37,337 bases of DNA, from contig MU405429.1 in the NCBI GenBank assembly GCA_022836615.1, forward strand, positions 1 to 37,337. The letters run 5' to 3'. The position numbers and the translations under genes are program-made. The notes below the pieces were generated by a model. That model saw nothing but the letters and a program-made list of their open reading frames with translations, searched no databases and was not told where the DNA came from. How positions within the stretch are numbered: the stretch's first letter is position 1; every line of letters starts with the position of its first letter. Positions 11,101 to 21,684 of this stretch are shown one piece after another. Origin of the DNA: Annulohypoxylon bovei var. microspora (Eukaryota > Ascomycota > Sordariomycetes > Xylariales > Hypoxylaceae).

Positions 11101-14100
11101 TTTAATTAAGAAAACTTTTTTTTTTTTTTTAATTTTTTTTTAAAAAAAAGTTTTTTTTATTTATTTTCGTAAAAAATGGATTAATCAAAGACGAGATTTT
11201 TCAAAAATAAGTGGGTCGAATTATTATAAAATTAATAAAATAAAGATTTTAATTAATTAAAATTCGTGCATTCGTTTAATTTTACGTTAAAAGTTTTTTT
11301 TAATATAAATAAAACTTTTTTAATATAAATATAACTTTTTTAATATAAACGCGATGTAATAAATTAACCCCGTCATTTATTTTATATACGGATTAACGAT
11401 TTTTTAATTAATTAATTAATAGGTTTTGCCTATTCCCACCGTTTTTAACTTGCTTATTAAAGGGTTTTTTAAGTTTAAAATATTTAATCTTATTTTTTTT
11501 TTTTATAACCTTAATTATAACATTAAAATCGTGGGTAAAAGCTAATATTACGAGCTTTAACATTAATTTTTTAATTAATTTTAACCGTTGAATCCATTTT
11601 TTAATTAAATATAATTAATTTATTTATTAATTAATTAAATTAACTTTTTTCCTTGAATTAAATCGAGTAAATTAACGTGTTTTTTCAATTGAAATAAATC
11701 AAGTAATTAATATATACCTTTTTTTAACGATTACATTTAAAAAATACCCCCAAGGTATATACCTTTAACTTATAAAAATAATAAAACTTTTAATTCATAA
11801 TTTTATAACCTTTATACTTGCCGTATAATTTAACCTTATTATTGCTTTATTTACCTTACTTTAATTAATTATATAACCTTGAATGTTTTTATTTTATTAT
11901 CCATTAAGTTCCTTTGGAATAATTAATATACTTAAATACCGTTTTTTATGTAATTAAATTAATAACTAATGATTTTAAAGCAATTGTTTTAACGCCGCTT
12001 TTAAATATAATTCGTTTACTTTAATTTACTTTAAACTCCCCGAATTTAAAAAACTTAACTTTAAATTCTTAATTTAACTCATTAAGCCATTTTTTTAATA
12101 ATTAAAATATAAGTTAAATTTTAATAATGTTTTTTATAAATAAATTAAATTACGTTACACTTAATACATAATAAAAATCCTTTTTAATAATTAAAATTAA
12201 AATCATTATATAATTATAAGTTTTAACATATTATAAGGATTACTTTATTTAAAAGTTTTTTTTATTTAAATTACTTATAAATTACCAAGTATTAAAAATT
12301 ATAAAGGAAAAAAACATACTAAAGCTTTTCTTATATAATTATTTTCATTAAACTCAGGTATTAATTAATTGTAAATTAATTAATAAATTCGTTAATTAAC
12401 CATTTATATATTTTTTTATATACGAAGTAATTATAACTTTATACCTTATGATATAACTTTTTTAATAAAAAACCTTATAATATAAAAAATAAATATATAA
12501 TTTTTATAAATATTTATTTTAATTTATAAAAAAAACATTTTTAATTATAAATAAATTCTTTATACATTTATATTAAATTAAAAAATTAAAAGTATATAAT
12601 ATAAAAAAACGTATAACGATATTTTAACGAATATATTCATTAAAATTAAATTTAAAAAAATTTAAATATTTAATAACGTTATTTAATGTAAATAAAAATA
12701 ACCGTAAATTATTAAATAATTAAAAATCATTATAATTTAAATTTATTATAAATAAAAATAACTTTAATATAATGTTATAATATACATTATATAAACGATT
12801 ATCCTTTATATTTAAATAAATATAATTCGTAATATAATTAATATTATTTTTAATATTTAATTTAATATATTTTATATTATTATTATTATTATTTTTTTTA
12901 TTATTTAAATATAACCGTAATTTTTTCTTAAATAACTTAAAATCGGAATTAAATTTTTCATTTAAAAAATAATCGTTACATTTTTAATTTTTATTTTCAT
13001 TTTTAATTAATTCCATTTAATTTATACGCATTAAATAAAATTAATTAATTTCGTTATATAAGCATTTTTATTTAATTAATTCCATTTAATTAATTCGTAA
13101 TAAATAAATTCGTTTTATTTCACCGAATTTTCGTTTTTCGTTAATTAAAATTAATATCCCGCGAATTCCGATAATTTTAATTAATAACTTAAAAAAATTT
13201 TTCATTTAAATTATTTTCGTACATCGTTTATATTTACCATTTTTAAAGTTAATAAAATATAATTCATCGCCGTTATTATTATTAAAAAACATAATAACGA
13301 AATTAATAAAAATAAATTAAATAAAATAAACGAAAAAAAACTCCATTAAAACCCGTGGAATATTTAAATATAAAACATTATAATATAATTAAAACATTTT
13401 TATATTAATATTTTCGGACTTATCCGGCGCGTTAAAAACATACGTAACGAAATAATATTTCTTTATATTATTAAAATCGGGTTTTAACATTATAATAATA
13501 TTATTTTAATTTTATAAAAAATAAACATTACTTTGAAAATATATTATATTACCGCAAATAAAATAAATCTTTTTCATTTTTACGTTTTTAAAATATTTAC
13601 GCATATTATTTAACTTAAATTAACCTTAAATTACCGAAAATATAACGTAAAATATTTAAAACGAAAATAAATATATTATTATATAATAAAATATTATAAA
13701 CGAATCGCATAAAAAATAAACGTTATTACGAAATAAAATAAATAATTAAATTTATAAACCTTTTTAAAATTTCGATAATTTAAACGAAAATTATCATTTT
13801 TAAAAATTAAAAATAATCGAATATAAAATTTTTACACCTTATTAATAAAATATTAAAAATAAATAATAATCGAATTAATATATCATTAATATATATTAAA
13901 ACGTAAAAAAAATATCGCTTTAAAAAAAAAATATCGTTCACGGGTTTAAACCATTTATAAAATAAAATATTATTATTAATAAAATTAAATTTTAAAAAAT
14001 ATAATTTAATAATTTTTTTATTTTTAATTTAAATATTATTAATAATAATATAATAAATATAATAAATTATACCATAAAATAAACCATAAATATTATAAAC

Positions 14101-14429
14101 GTTAAAAAAAATAAATGTAATTAATTATTTATAATTAAAATAATATATTTTAACGAATTATTTTAATTTTTCGCGCCGTTTTTTATTAAAAGCAGGGATA
14201 AATTTAAAACGCGATTTTAATTATATATTTAATAAATAAATATTTATAAAATTTATATAAATTAAATTTATAATAAAAAATAAATTTTAACGTTTAATAT
14301 ATAAATTAAATATTAAATTAATATAATAAAATATAACGTAATGTTAAATAATTAAATAATAAAAATATAAATTATTATTTTTTTATAAAATTAAATTTTT
14401 AAATTAAAACTTATATATTCCATGTTTTT
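11101..14429. other. AT-rich gene-free stretch with a CpG-retaining tract
   Basis: 11112-11160 contains long T and A runs able to form a hairpin. 11180-12850 is plain AT-rich sequence. From about 12860 to 14220 the character changes: the few remaining C and G bases sit mostly in CpG. In 13381-13500, 7 of 13 cytosines are in CpG and only 3 in CpA. This could be an old RIP-damaged element, but codon-position composition and stop distribution do not show that it was coding. A 69-base duplication containing AATTCCATTTAATT lies at about 13010-13095. Confidence 0.5.
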
Positions 14430-14500
14430 TTACCCGATTTTAAAAATAATATTATATCGCTTTATTACCCGATTTTTAAAAGAAATATTATATCGCTTCA
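14430..14500. repeat. Two-copy tandem repeat, about 35 bases
   Basis: TTACCCGATTTT followed by AATATTATATCGCTT occurs at 14430-14464 and again at 14465-14500, with one inserted base and a few substitutions. Its origin is not clear. Confidence 0.75.
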
Positions 14501-14779
14501 TTTTATAAAACAAAATTTTAAAATTTTCTTAAATAAAAAAAAACATTAAAACTTTATAACCTTTAATTTAATTAAATATTTTTATTATAAAAGTAAATTA
14601 ATATTATAAATATTATATATATTAAAGCTTTTAATTAATTAAAACAAAGAATTTTTATTCGAAATAAATAAAAACTTTTCGCGTATAAATTAATTTTAAA
14701 AACATTAAATTATTTAAATTATTTACTTAATTATTTATTTTTTTTTAATTTTTAAACCCGTTTAATTTAACATAAAACC
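14501..14779. other. AT-rich stretch outside the inverted repeat
   Basis: No feature is recognisable. Its inner end probably still belongs to the left arm (TTTAAACCCG near 14751 may correspond to the sequence just beyond 17885). Confidence 0.4.
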
Positions 14780-15835
14780 ACCCTTTTAAATAACATAATA
14801 TCTTAAGTTTAATTAAAAATCAATAATTTAATTCTTTAATTTCTTACTTTTATTTCTTTTATTATATAACGAAACCATTATTCGCACATTTATTTAACCA
14901 CCTTTTAAAACTCTTTTTTAACCACTTTTTAAACCACCTTTTAAACCACCTTTTATCGAACCTTTAAACCACCCATTAAACCTCCCATTTAACCACCCTT
15001 TAAACCACCGATTTAACCTTTAATTTAACCATTTATTTAACTTTTATAACTTCCTTTAATTTAAACATTTAATTAACCACCCATCGATCCACTTTTTAAG
15101 CTTTTCATTTTGCCACCCGTTAATTTATTAAATTACTTAATAAACCCTTTATTAATCCTTTATTAAATTACCTTTAAATAAACCACTTTTAATTTAACCA
15201 TTTATATAATTTTTATTAAACCACCGGTTTAACCACCTTTTATTAAACCTTTAAACCACCCACCGAACTTCCCGTTTAACCACCTTTTAAACCATTAATT
15301 TAACCCCCGGTGTAACCACCCGTTAAACCCCCGTTAAGTTACTTTATTAAACTTTTTATTTAATTACCCATTAATTTAACCACCTTTTATACCACCTTTT
15401 AAGCCACCTTTTTAACCACCCGTTAAACCACTTGTATAACCTTTTATTTAACTACCCGTAATTACTTGTAACCACCCTTTTAACCCCCGGTTTAACCATC
15501 TTTTTAATCACTTGTGTAACCCCCGGCTTAACCACCCGTTAAACCCCCCGTCACTTATTAAACCACCCTTTATACCACCTTTTAAGCTTCTTATTAAACC
15601 ACTTATTTTGCCACCCGTTATTAAATCCCTTAAATTAAAGATTTTTTTTTCTTTATAACACTTAATAATTTATAAATAATTTAAATAAAAAAAACTTTTA
15701 AATAAAATAATTTTTATAATATATTAAAATTCGTAACTACGTAATAATTTTAATTTCAATTATTAAAAAGGATTTTTATAAATGTAATGTAATTTAACTT
15801 ATTTATTAAAAACACCGTTAAAGCCCGGCTTGTAA
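14780..15835 (-). repeat. Left arm of a large inverted repeat (decayed copy)
   Basis: This arm is the reverse complement of 17010-17890. The outer end was aligned base by base: 14788-14879 against 17862-17771, no internal gap over 92 bases, 63 identical, about 27 transitions and 2 transversions. In nearly all transitions the left arm has A/T where the right has C/G; for example CCCCCGG (right) is TTTTTAA here. Moving inward come a C-rich minisatellite (14885-15620), then 15625-15675, which matches the complement of 17185-17228, then a badly eroded R3 copy to about 15835. The inner boundary is approximate. Confidence 0.8.
14885..15622 (-). repeat. C-rich minisatellite (inverted, decayed)
   Basis: Dozens of units of about 12-15 bases with the pattern CCACCNNTTTAAA, which on the - strand reads GGTGGTTTAAANNG. 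Variants keep GGTGGC as GCCACC. It is the same family as 17230-17735 in the opposite orientation; the right-hand units read GGTGGCTNAACGG, and the change of GGC/ACG to GGT/AAA is by transitions. It has no open frame. Clustered CCACC blocks make this arm the most C-rich tract of the left half of the window. Confidence 0.85.
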
Positions 15836-17009
15836 AAATGGTTTAACGAGTTAAGTTAAGAATTTAAAATTAAGTTTTTTAAATTTAAAAAAATTAAAAG
15901 GGCCGGAACGGGCGAATTATATCCAAGGGCGGCACCGGGGTAATTATTTTGGGATCACCGGTTATTAATTTGGGGGCGTTTTCATTTAAACCGTTTAATT
16001 ACATAAAAAACGGTATTTAAGTGTATTAATTATTTTAAGGAAATTTAATGAGTAATGGAATAAAAGTATTTAAAGTTATATAATTAATTAAAATAAAACA
16101 AATAAAACGACGATAAAGTTAAATTATATGGTAAATATAAGGTTAATTATAAAATTATAAGTTAATAAAAGCTTTATTATATATTTTTATAAGTTAAAAG
16201 TATATACTTTAAAGGTATTTTTTAAATGTAATTATTAAAAAAAAATATATATTAATTATTTAACTTATTCCAATTAAAAAAATATATTAATTTATATAAT
16301 TTAATTTAAAGAAAAAAATTAATTTAAATAATTAATAAATAAATTAATTATATTTAATTAAAAAATTAATTTAATTATTAAAATAAATTAAAAAAATGAT
16401 TTTAAAGTTTATAATATTAACTTTTATTTTTATGCCTTGAATTTTTACGAAAAGTTATTATATCGAAGTTTTTTTTTTCTTTAAAAATAATATTATTTAA
16501 AATAAAAAAATAAATGTATTTTATATTTAATTTGTGCCACGTTTTTACATCGTTTTATTAAGTGTTAATTTAATTTTAATAAGTTTTAATTAATTAACGT
16601 TAAATCTTTAAATTATTTTTACCTTCGTTAATTAAATGAATTTTAAAGTTATATAAATTTTAATTTAATACGATATTTTTTTACCGCGATTAATTAAATG
16701 TATCGTAACGATATATAAGTTTAAATAAAAATTCATTAAATAATATTTAATAATTTAAAGTTAATAAAGCTTACATAAAAAGAAATTAATTACGTAAAAT
16801 TATAATGGTTTATGGTTTATTTTTTCAAAAGTTAATTAATTATTTAAATTAAAGGTTTTTTTATTTATTAAAAATTAAATTTTTAAATTATTAAAAGTAA
16901 AAAAATCCCGTTATTTTTAAAAGGGTTATATCCATTGTTATTAATTAAATGTTTTTTATTAATGGTAAATTAAAATTAAATTTTTTAATTAATTAAATCA
17001 ATAAGGTTC
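15836..17009. other. Spacer between the inverted-repeat arms
   Basis: It is AT-rich apart from an island at 15897-15990 (GGGCCGGAACGGGCG, AAGGGCGGCACCGGGG, GGGATCACCGG, TTTGGGGGCG), G-rich on the + strand and unlike anything else here. No fold, family or coding frame could be assigned. 16020-16914 has no recognisable feature; 16915-17009 starts R3 copy E. Confidence 0.5.
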
Positions 17010-17163
17010 AAGTTTCGAGGTGGTCCGTTCGCGAGTAATGGTTTTTTAATATAATTTAATTTTTTAAAAACGAAAAGCTTGTTAAAAGGTGGTTTTCGCG
17101 CACGGACCAGATGTGGCAGCCTTGATTAATTGATTATATAAGGCGCTTATATAATTAACTCCT
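16915..17163 (+). repeat. Dispersed repeat R3, copy E
   Basis: Direct copy of 10868-11100 (see there). It lies at the inner edge of the right arm, and a heavily mutated inverted counterpart occupies about 15680-15835. The 15-base block TCGCGCACGGACCAG at 17096-17110 is identical to copy D, whereas the flanking 100 bases show many transitions. Confidence 0.75.
17019..17110 (+). mobile_element. Foldback (MITE-like) core of R3 copy E
   Basis: GGTCCGTTCGCGA at 17022-17034 and TCGCGCACGGACC at 17096-17108 are inverted repeats of each other with one mismatch, enclosing about 60 AT-rich bases. This is a compact hairpin with GGTCCG ends. Similar GGTCCG-bearing arms occur at 31717-31830. Known families with this layout are MITEs derived from DNA transposons; no transposase is present, so the assignment is inference. 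Confidence 0.5.
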
Positions 17164-17197
17164 TCCAATTCAATTAACCCTAATCTTTAACACAGGT

Positions 17198-17306
17198 TAT
17201 ATAAGTAAGAAAAGACCCCTGATTTAAGAAGGTGGCCGAGGCGTTAAAGAGGTGGCTACAAGTGGTTACAAGTGGCTAAAAGGGAGGCTTAACGAGGGTT
17301 CAACGG
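17198..17306 (+). promoter_or_regulatory. Possible RNA polymerase III-type promoter signals
   Basis: TGGCCGAGGCG at 17233-17243 fits the A-box consensus TRGYNNARNNG at every position and resembles the D arm of tRNA-Ser/Leu (TGGCCGAG, then GTTAAAG). TATATAAG lies 35 bases upstream, the spacing seen in some fungal Pol III genes. GTTCAACGG at 17298-17306 fits the B box except for the last base. Against this, the rest has no tRNA fold, TATA-like strings are common in such DNA, and GGTTCAACGG-like strings recur in the minisatellite. It may be a SINE head or chance. Confidence 0.25.
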
Positions 17307-17735
17307 GTGGTTCATCGGGGGATGGTTAAGTAAACGGGTGGCTAGACTGGGGGTTGAACGGGTGGCTCAACGGGTGTTTAAACCAAGGGTGGCTAAACAA
17401 GAGGTTTAAACAAGGGGTAATTTAACGGGGGTTATACGGGAGGCTGAACAAGTGGCAAAACGGGTGGCAAGACGGATGGTTCGTCGGGGAATGGTTCAAC
17501 GGGGGGCTTAAGGGGTGGTATAAGGGGTGGTTTAACAAGATCTACACAAGTGGTTCAACAAGGGTTATACGGGTGGCTCATCGGGGGGTATACAGGTGGC
17601 TAAAGGGGAGGCTATACAGGTTGTTTAACAAGGAATAAACGGGTGGCTGAATGGGAGGCTTAGTGGGGGAATAGTTCAACAAGTAACTAAGCAGGAGGCT
17701 TAAAGGGAGGCTTAAGGAGTGGCTGCATGGGTAGG
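17230..17735 (+). repeat. G-rich minisatellite, GGTGGCTNAACGG-type
   Basis: About 35-40 degenerate units of 12-15 bases; common forms are CGGGTGGCTCAAC, AGGGAGGCTTAA, GGGGTTGAACG and AAGTGGTTCAAC. Unit length is not a multiple of three, so it does not code for a repeat protein. The frequent GG and GGG runs, four or more close together, could allow G-quadruplexes. The reverse-orientation, decayed version is 14885-15622. Confidence 0.85.
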
Positions 17736-17805
17736 CAAAGGCCAAGCGATTACGTATCCAGCTGGTAGTGAACGGTTTTATTACATGATAAAAAAAATAA
17801 AAGTA

Positions 17806-17880
17806 CGAAACCAGGGAATCGAATTATTGACCCCCGGCTAAACTCTGGATATTATGCCACCCAAAGGGATAACCTCGCGT
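17806..17880 (-). other. tRNA-like segment (relic or SINE head)
   Basis: Read on the - strand, a TTCGATT T-loop-like motif is followed by CCCTG, then GTTTCGT and A, then CTTTTATTTTTTTT, a plausible Pol III terminator. The 5' end ACGCGAG could pair with GTTTCGT at about 5 of 7 positions (one G-U). The T stem (AATAA against CCCTG) does not pair, the D arm is too long and the anticodon arm is imperfect, so it is not a functional tRNA. The inverted counterpart at about 14780-14855 has lost even these features by transitions. Confidence 0.25.
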
Positions 17881-17890
17881 TTTAATGTTA

Positions 17891-19311
17891 ACGTAATTTT
17901 AAAAAAGTAGCCTCATATCACGCCTTATGTTACGCTTTAAGTTATTATAATGCATAATTAAAATAATTAAACGAATGTAATTAATGTATATTAATAAATA
18001 TTTTAATTAATTAAAAGAATTAGCTTTAATTTAATGAAATCATATTATTAAATATTTATTTTTTTAATATATATATAAGATTTTAATATAAATATATAAA
18101 ACTTTTATAAATACTTAAATATAAAGGTTTTATATTTTTTTTTAAAGCTTAATAATATTTTTTTTTCCTTAAAATTCAATAATTAACCATTATAATTTAA
18201 AATATTTCATTATTTCTTTTTTTTTAAAAAATATAACGTAAAAAAAAAAAATTTACATAATTTAAAACTTTAATGTTTTAACCTTTATATATATGCATGA
18301 TTTTATTAAATATATAAAACTTTCTTTTTTTTTTTTTTAAAGTATATAAATATATACTTTTTTAAAACTTTTTCATTTTAAGTACATAAATACATTATTA
18401 AAATAAAAAGTAATAAAATTATTTTAATAACCGACTTTTTAAACCCGTTTTTTTTTAAACCATATCCATTTTAACCACCCATTTTATTATTATCGTATCA
18501 TTTAAATAATAACCATTATTAATTATTTATTCTTATACATCATGGATTTTAATCGTTAATTAAACTTCGTAGTAATGATATAAAATATAATTAATTTATT
18601 AAAAAAATTCTCATTATATTAAAACTTATTTATAATTAATTAAAGTTAATAAATTTTAATTATTTTACAAGGTATATAAATTAATATTAACATTATTAAA
18701 AGTAATATAAATGTTTTTAAAAAGCCTTTTTATTATTAATATTTTTTTAATAAATATTATTATCCTTAAAAAAAATGTTATTATTTTTAAATAAAATGTT
18801 ATTATTATTAACATTCACTTTAATAATCTTGAAAAAATTATTGCTATTATTAACACTCGCCTTAATAAACTTAAAACTCGCATCCAAGCTTTATAAATAT
18901 TTTAAATGTATTTAATTATTTGCTTATTAACATATTAATTAAAAACTTATTATAAAAATGTTAATTTAATTACATATTTATGTAATAATAATATTATATT
19001 ATTAAATGTCGAATTAAAACCACTTTAATTAATATTAAATAACCAAATTATTAAAGATTTTATAACATTTACATTAAACATTAAAACTTTTAATAATATA
19101 AAGCCATATAATAACATCATGATAAATATTTATATTTTATTAAGTCTTAAAATTAACGAATTATTATAAGCTTTAAGTTTAAATATAGTGGGAAATACCA
19201 ATATAAAAAAACGGAGGTTATTATAAACATGTAACATTATTTTTTTTTACCATTAAGAATTAAAATTAAATAAGTAAATAAATAAATAAGTAAATGGTAA
19301 ATAATAAATAG
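17891..19311. other. AT-rich gene-free stretch
   Basis: No feature is recognisable beyond the first bases (17891-17945), which keep a little more C/G (GTAGCCTCATATCACGCC). Long T runs occur at 18148-18166 and 18322-18340. Confidence 0.6.
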
Positions 19312-19490
19312 ATTTTTAAATAATTAAGTATTAAGTTTTTAAGTTTTTAAGTTTAAATATTAATTATTAAGTTTTTAAATTTAAGTATTAAATATTAAGT
19401 ATTAAGTTTTTAAATTCTTGGATTTTTAAGTTCTTAAGTTCTTAAGTTTTTAAGTTTTTAAATTCTTAGGTTTTTAAGTATTAATTATTA
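19312..19490. repeat. Degenerate 9-base array, TTTTTAAG/TTCTTAAG
   Basis: Tandem variants of AAGTTTTT, AAGTTCTT and AAGTATTA repeat with a period of about 8-9 bases. It is simple-sequence DNA without an open frame. Confidence 0.8.
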
Positions 19491-19639
19491 AGGTTTAATA
19501 TTTTTTGTTTTTTAAAATATTAATATAAAAAAATATCTAAGTAATATATAAATGTGTATTATTTAAAGTTATTTTAATACATTAAACGTATTTATTTTTT
19601 TTTTGATTTTTTTTTTTTTTAAAAAATATAATTTAATGA

Positions 19640-19910
19640 AATTATCATCAACTTTATTAAATATTCCATTTCAATGCTTACTTACTTATTAAATAATATT
19701 CAATCTATTATATACATCCCGCGCATTAATAATACTTTTCCTTACATATAAATCCCTATAAAAACACATATATTTTCAACGCCCACCCCATATACATCGT
19801 TAATTCACTTTTAAAAAAATTCCGCCCACTTTTACATTTATTTATATACCCTCCTTTTTCTTTTATTTTTATTCTTTTATTATTCCGTTAAATTTTTTAT
19901 AATTATTAAA
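19640..19910 (-). repeat. Dispersed repeat R1, copy C (inverted)
   Basis: The reverse complement of R1 copy A (about 1530-1720) aligns along the whole segment. Landmarks are TATTTATATACC next to a pyrimidine block with TCTTTTATTTTT (19838-19880 against 1560-1597), CGTTAAATTTTTTATAATTA (19887-19906), and ATATAAATCCC (19747-19757). Substitutions are chiefly transitions. Copy C shows the family is dispersed over at least 18 kb and in both orientations. Confidence 0.7.
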
Positions 19911-20518
19911 AGTAATAAATCACGATATATTATGTTATAATACCATATAATGTATTATAATCTTATAATTATATAAACATATAAAATATTAATTTTTAAA
20001 CCCATGTTAAATATAACCTTATATAACACAAGCCACACAAAACCACACAAAGCTATAAAGCTCCTTTTAATTAATAAATCCTTTTTATTATTAATAATTA
20101 CATGTTTAAATAAATCTCGTAAAACGCTTTTAAATAAACTAAGTTACATCTTTGAAAAATTATTAAATAAATGAAATATTATATTAAAAATTAAGTGCAT
20201 TTAAAAGATATTAAATAAAATAACCCCATTATACCTTTTAATGTATATAAACGAAATATAAATTAAATTAATTAAATTAAAATGGTTCGTTAATACTTTG
20301 GTTTTTCATATAAATTATATTTAAATGTGAAAGTAATAAATTACATTACATTACGTATAATATTATATAATATATTATAATATTTTATAATTATATAAAT
20401 ATATAAATTATTAACTTTTAATTTTAAATAAATGTAACCTTATATAATATAAGCCACATAAAACCACATAAAGCCACAAAACGCCCTTTGGTTAATAAAA
20501 CCTTTTTATTATTAATAA
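19910..20518. repeat. Tandem duplication with a 420-base period
   Basis: 19910-20098 is repeated at 20330-20518 with a constant offset of 420. AAGCCACACAAAACCACACA (20029-20048) corresponds to AAGCCACATAAAACCACATA (20449-20468). CTTTTTATTATTAATAA also matches (20081-20097 and 20502-20518). The ACAC to ACAT changes are transitions at cytosines next to A. Confidence 0.8.
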
Positions 20519-21249
20519 AATGAATGTATTTTTTTTTTACATTAATTAAAAAAATGAATTTAAGATTTTATTATAAACTTTATTATTATTTTTTAATAAC
20601 CCTTTTTAACTTAATTATTAAATTTAAAGGATTAACGAATTATTTTTCACTTATTTAATTTAAAACATAATAATTTAATTAATTCATTAAATAAATAAAT
20701 AAATTTATATATATAACCTTAAGTTTTAAAAATATAAAATAATTAATTAATGAAAATAATAATATATAAATAAAAATTTTTTAATTATATTATATAATCG
20801 TTTATTAATTAATGAAATGTAAATCGCCATTTTTTAAAGCCGGATAATAAAATAATGTTATTTATTTGTTTATTTTTTATATATAAATTTTTCATAATAA
20901 TCAGGCTTAAGAAATCTTAATTATTAATAAATGTTATTTATATAATTAAAAGGTTTTTTTAAAATTTAAAATTTTAAAGTTTTTTAACTTCTTTTTAAGT
21001 TTATTATAAAATTCTTTAAAAGTTATTTTATTAATTATTTTAAAAGTTTATGTTTAATGTTAAATTATAAAATTATTTACATTATTTAAATAAATTATGT
21101 TAATTATTAATTAAGTAATTTTCCGCTTCTTTATTAATTTATTACTTAACGGGGAATGATTAATAATAAAAAATATAAAAAATGGATTACTTAATAAGTT
21201 AAATAAATTACTTAATATATTAAATTAATTATTATTAATAACTTATGAA
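20519..21249. other. AT-rich gene-free stretch
   Basis: Simple AT-rich sequence with T runs; nothing is recognisable in it. The end (21121-21150, CTTAACGGGGAATG) is slightly richer in G. Confidence 0.6.
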
Positions 21250-21684
21250 ATGGTGGTTAAAATTTTAATAATATTAATAAGCAAAAATGTGTTATTTATA
21301 AAGCTTTCTTTTATATTTAATAATTTAAATGTTTATGGATTTAACTTTATTAAAGGTTTAATTATAATATTTTCCGCGATTAAATCCAGCTTTTTAATTT
21401 TTAATGAAATAATAAATTGTTTTTTTATTATGATTGGATTTATATTATTAAGCGAAGATGATTCTTCTTTAATAAACATTAATTATTATTTTTTTTTAAT
21501 TAATTTTAACAAATTATTTTACTTTATGCGTTTAAATTTCCGCGACGGAAAAAATTATTTTTCTTTTTATATAATGGTTATAATATCCGGAAACTCATTT
21601 TTATTTAACGTGTTAAAAGTAAAGTTAATGAAGATTTATTTTAAAAAAGTGGTTATATTTATAATAAACGTAATATTTTATTAA
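21250..21684 (+). other. Longest open frame in the window (144 codons), unassigned
   Basis: An ATG-initiated frame of 144 codons ends in TAA. The predicted peptide is mostly I, F, L, N and K, with a more polar centre (SEDDSS near residue 70) and FRDGKNYFSFY near residue 97. Several hydrophobic stretches could be membrane segments, but such composition follows from AT-rich DNA. G+C by codon position is about 24, 20 and 29, which is not a coding pattern. I recognise no family, ribosomal context or partner gene. The length is greater than expected by chance at this composition, and TpG is less depleted here (about 14 TpG to 16 GpT), so it may be a less mutated remnant. It could equally be chance. 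Confidence 0.2.

Larger units (their letters stand above)
17010..17890 (+). repeat. Right arm of the large inverted repeat (G+C-retaining copy)
   Basis: In order it holds R3 copy E, a short linker with TATATAAG (17198-17205), the G-rich minisatellite (17230-17735), and a unique-looking end with a tRNA-like segment (17806-17880). It is the best-preserved part of the window: TG and GG steps are common and G+C is several times higher than in the surroundings. Its partner is 14780-15835. Why one arm escaped mutation is not evident; in RIP both duplicates are usually hit, so the left arm may have gone through more cycles. Confidence 0.8.

Noticed and set aside
12855..14445. A 500-codon TAA-only frame on the - strand, with passages that look protein-like, suggesting a RIP-inactivated transposon gene.
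   Set aside because: TGA triplets on that strand fall 2, 4 and 3 over the frames, and G+C by codon position (32, 22, 29) is not significantly uneven. No family motif is visible. The CpG bias is reported as a separate observation.
17174..17183. TTAACCCTAA, resembling a fungal telomere repeat unit.
   Set aside because: It occurs once and is not followed by further units.
14885..17735. CRISPR array.
   Set aside because: Units are 12-15 bases, degenerate and directly adjacent, without constant repeats and unique spacers.
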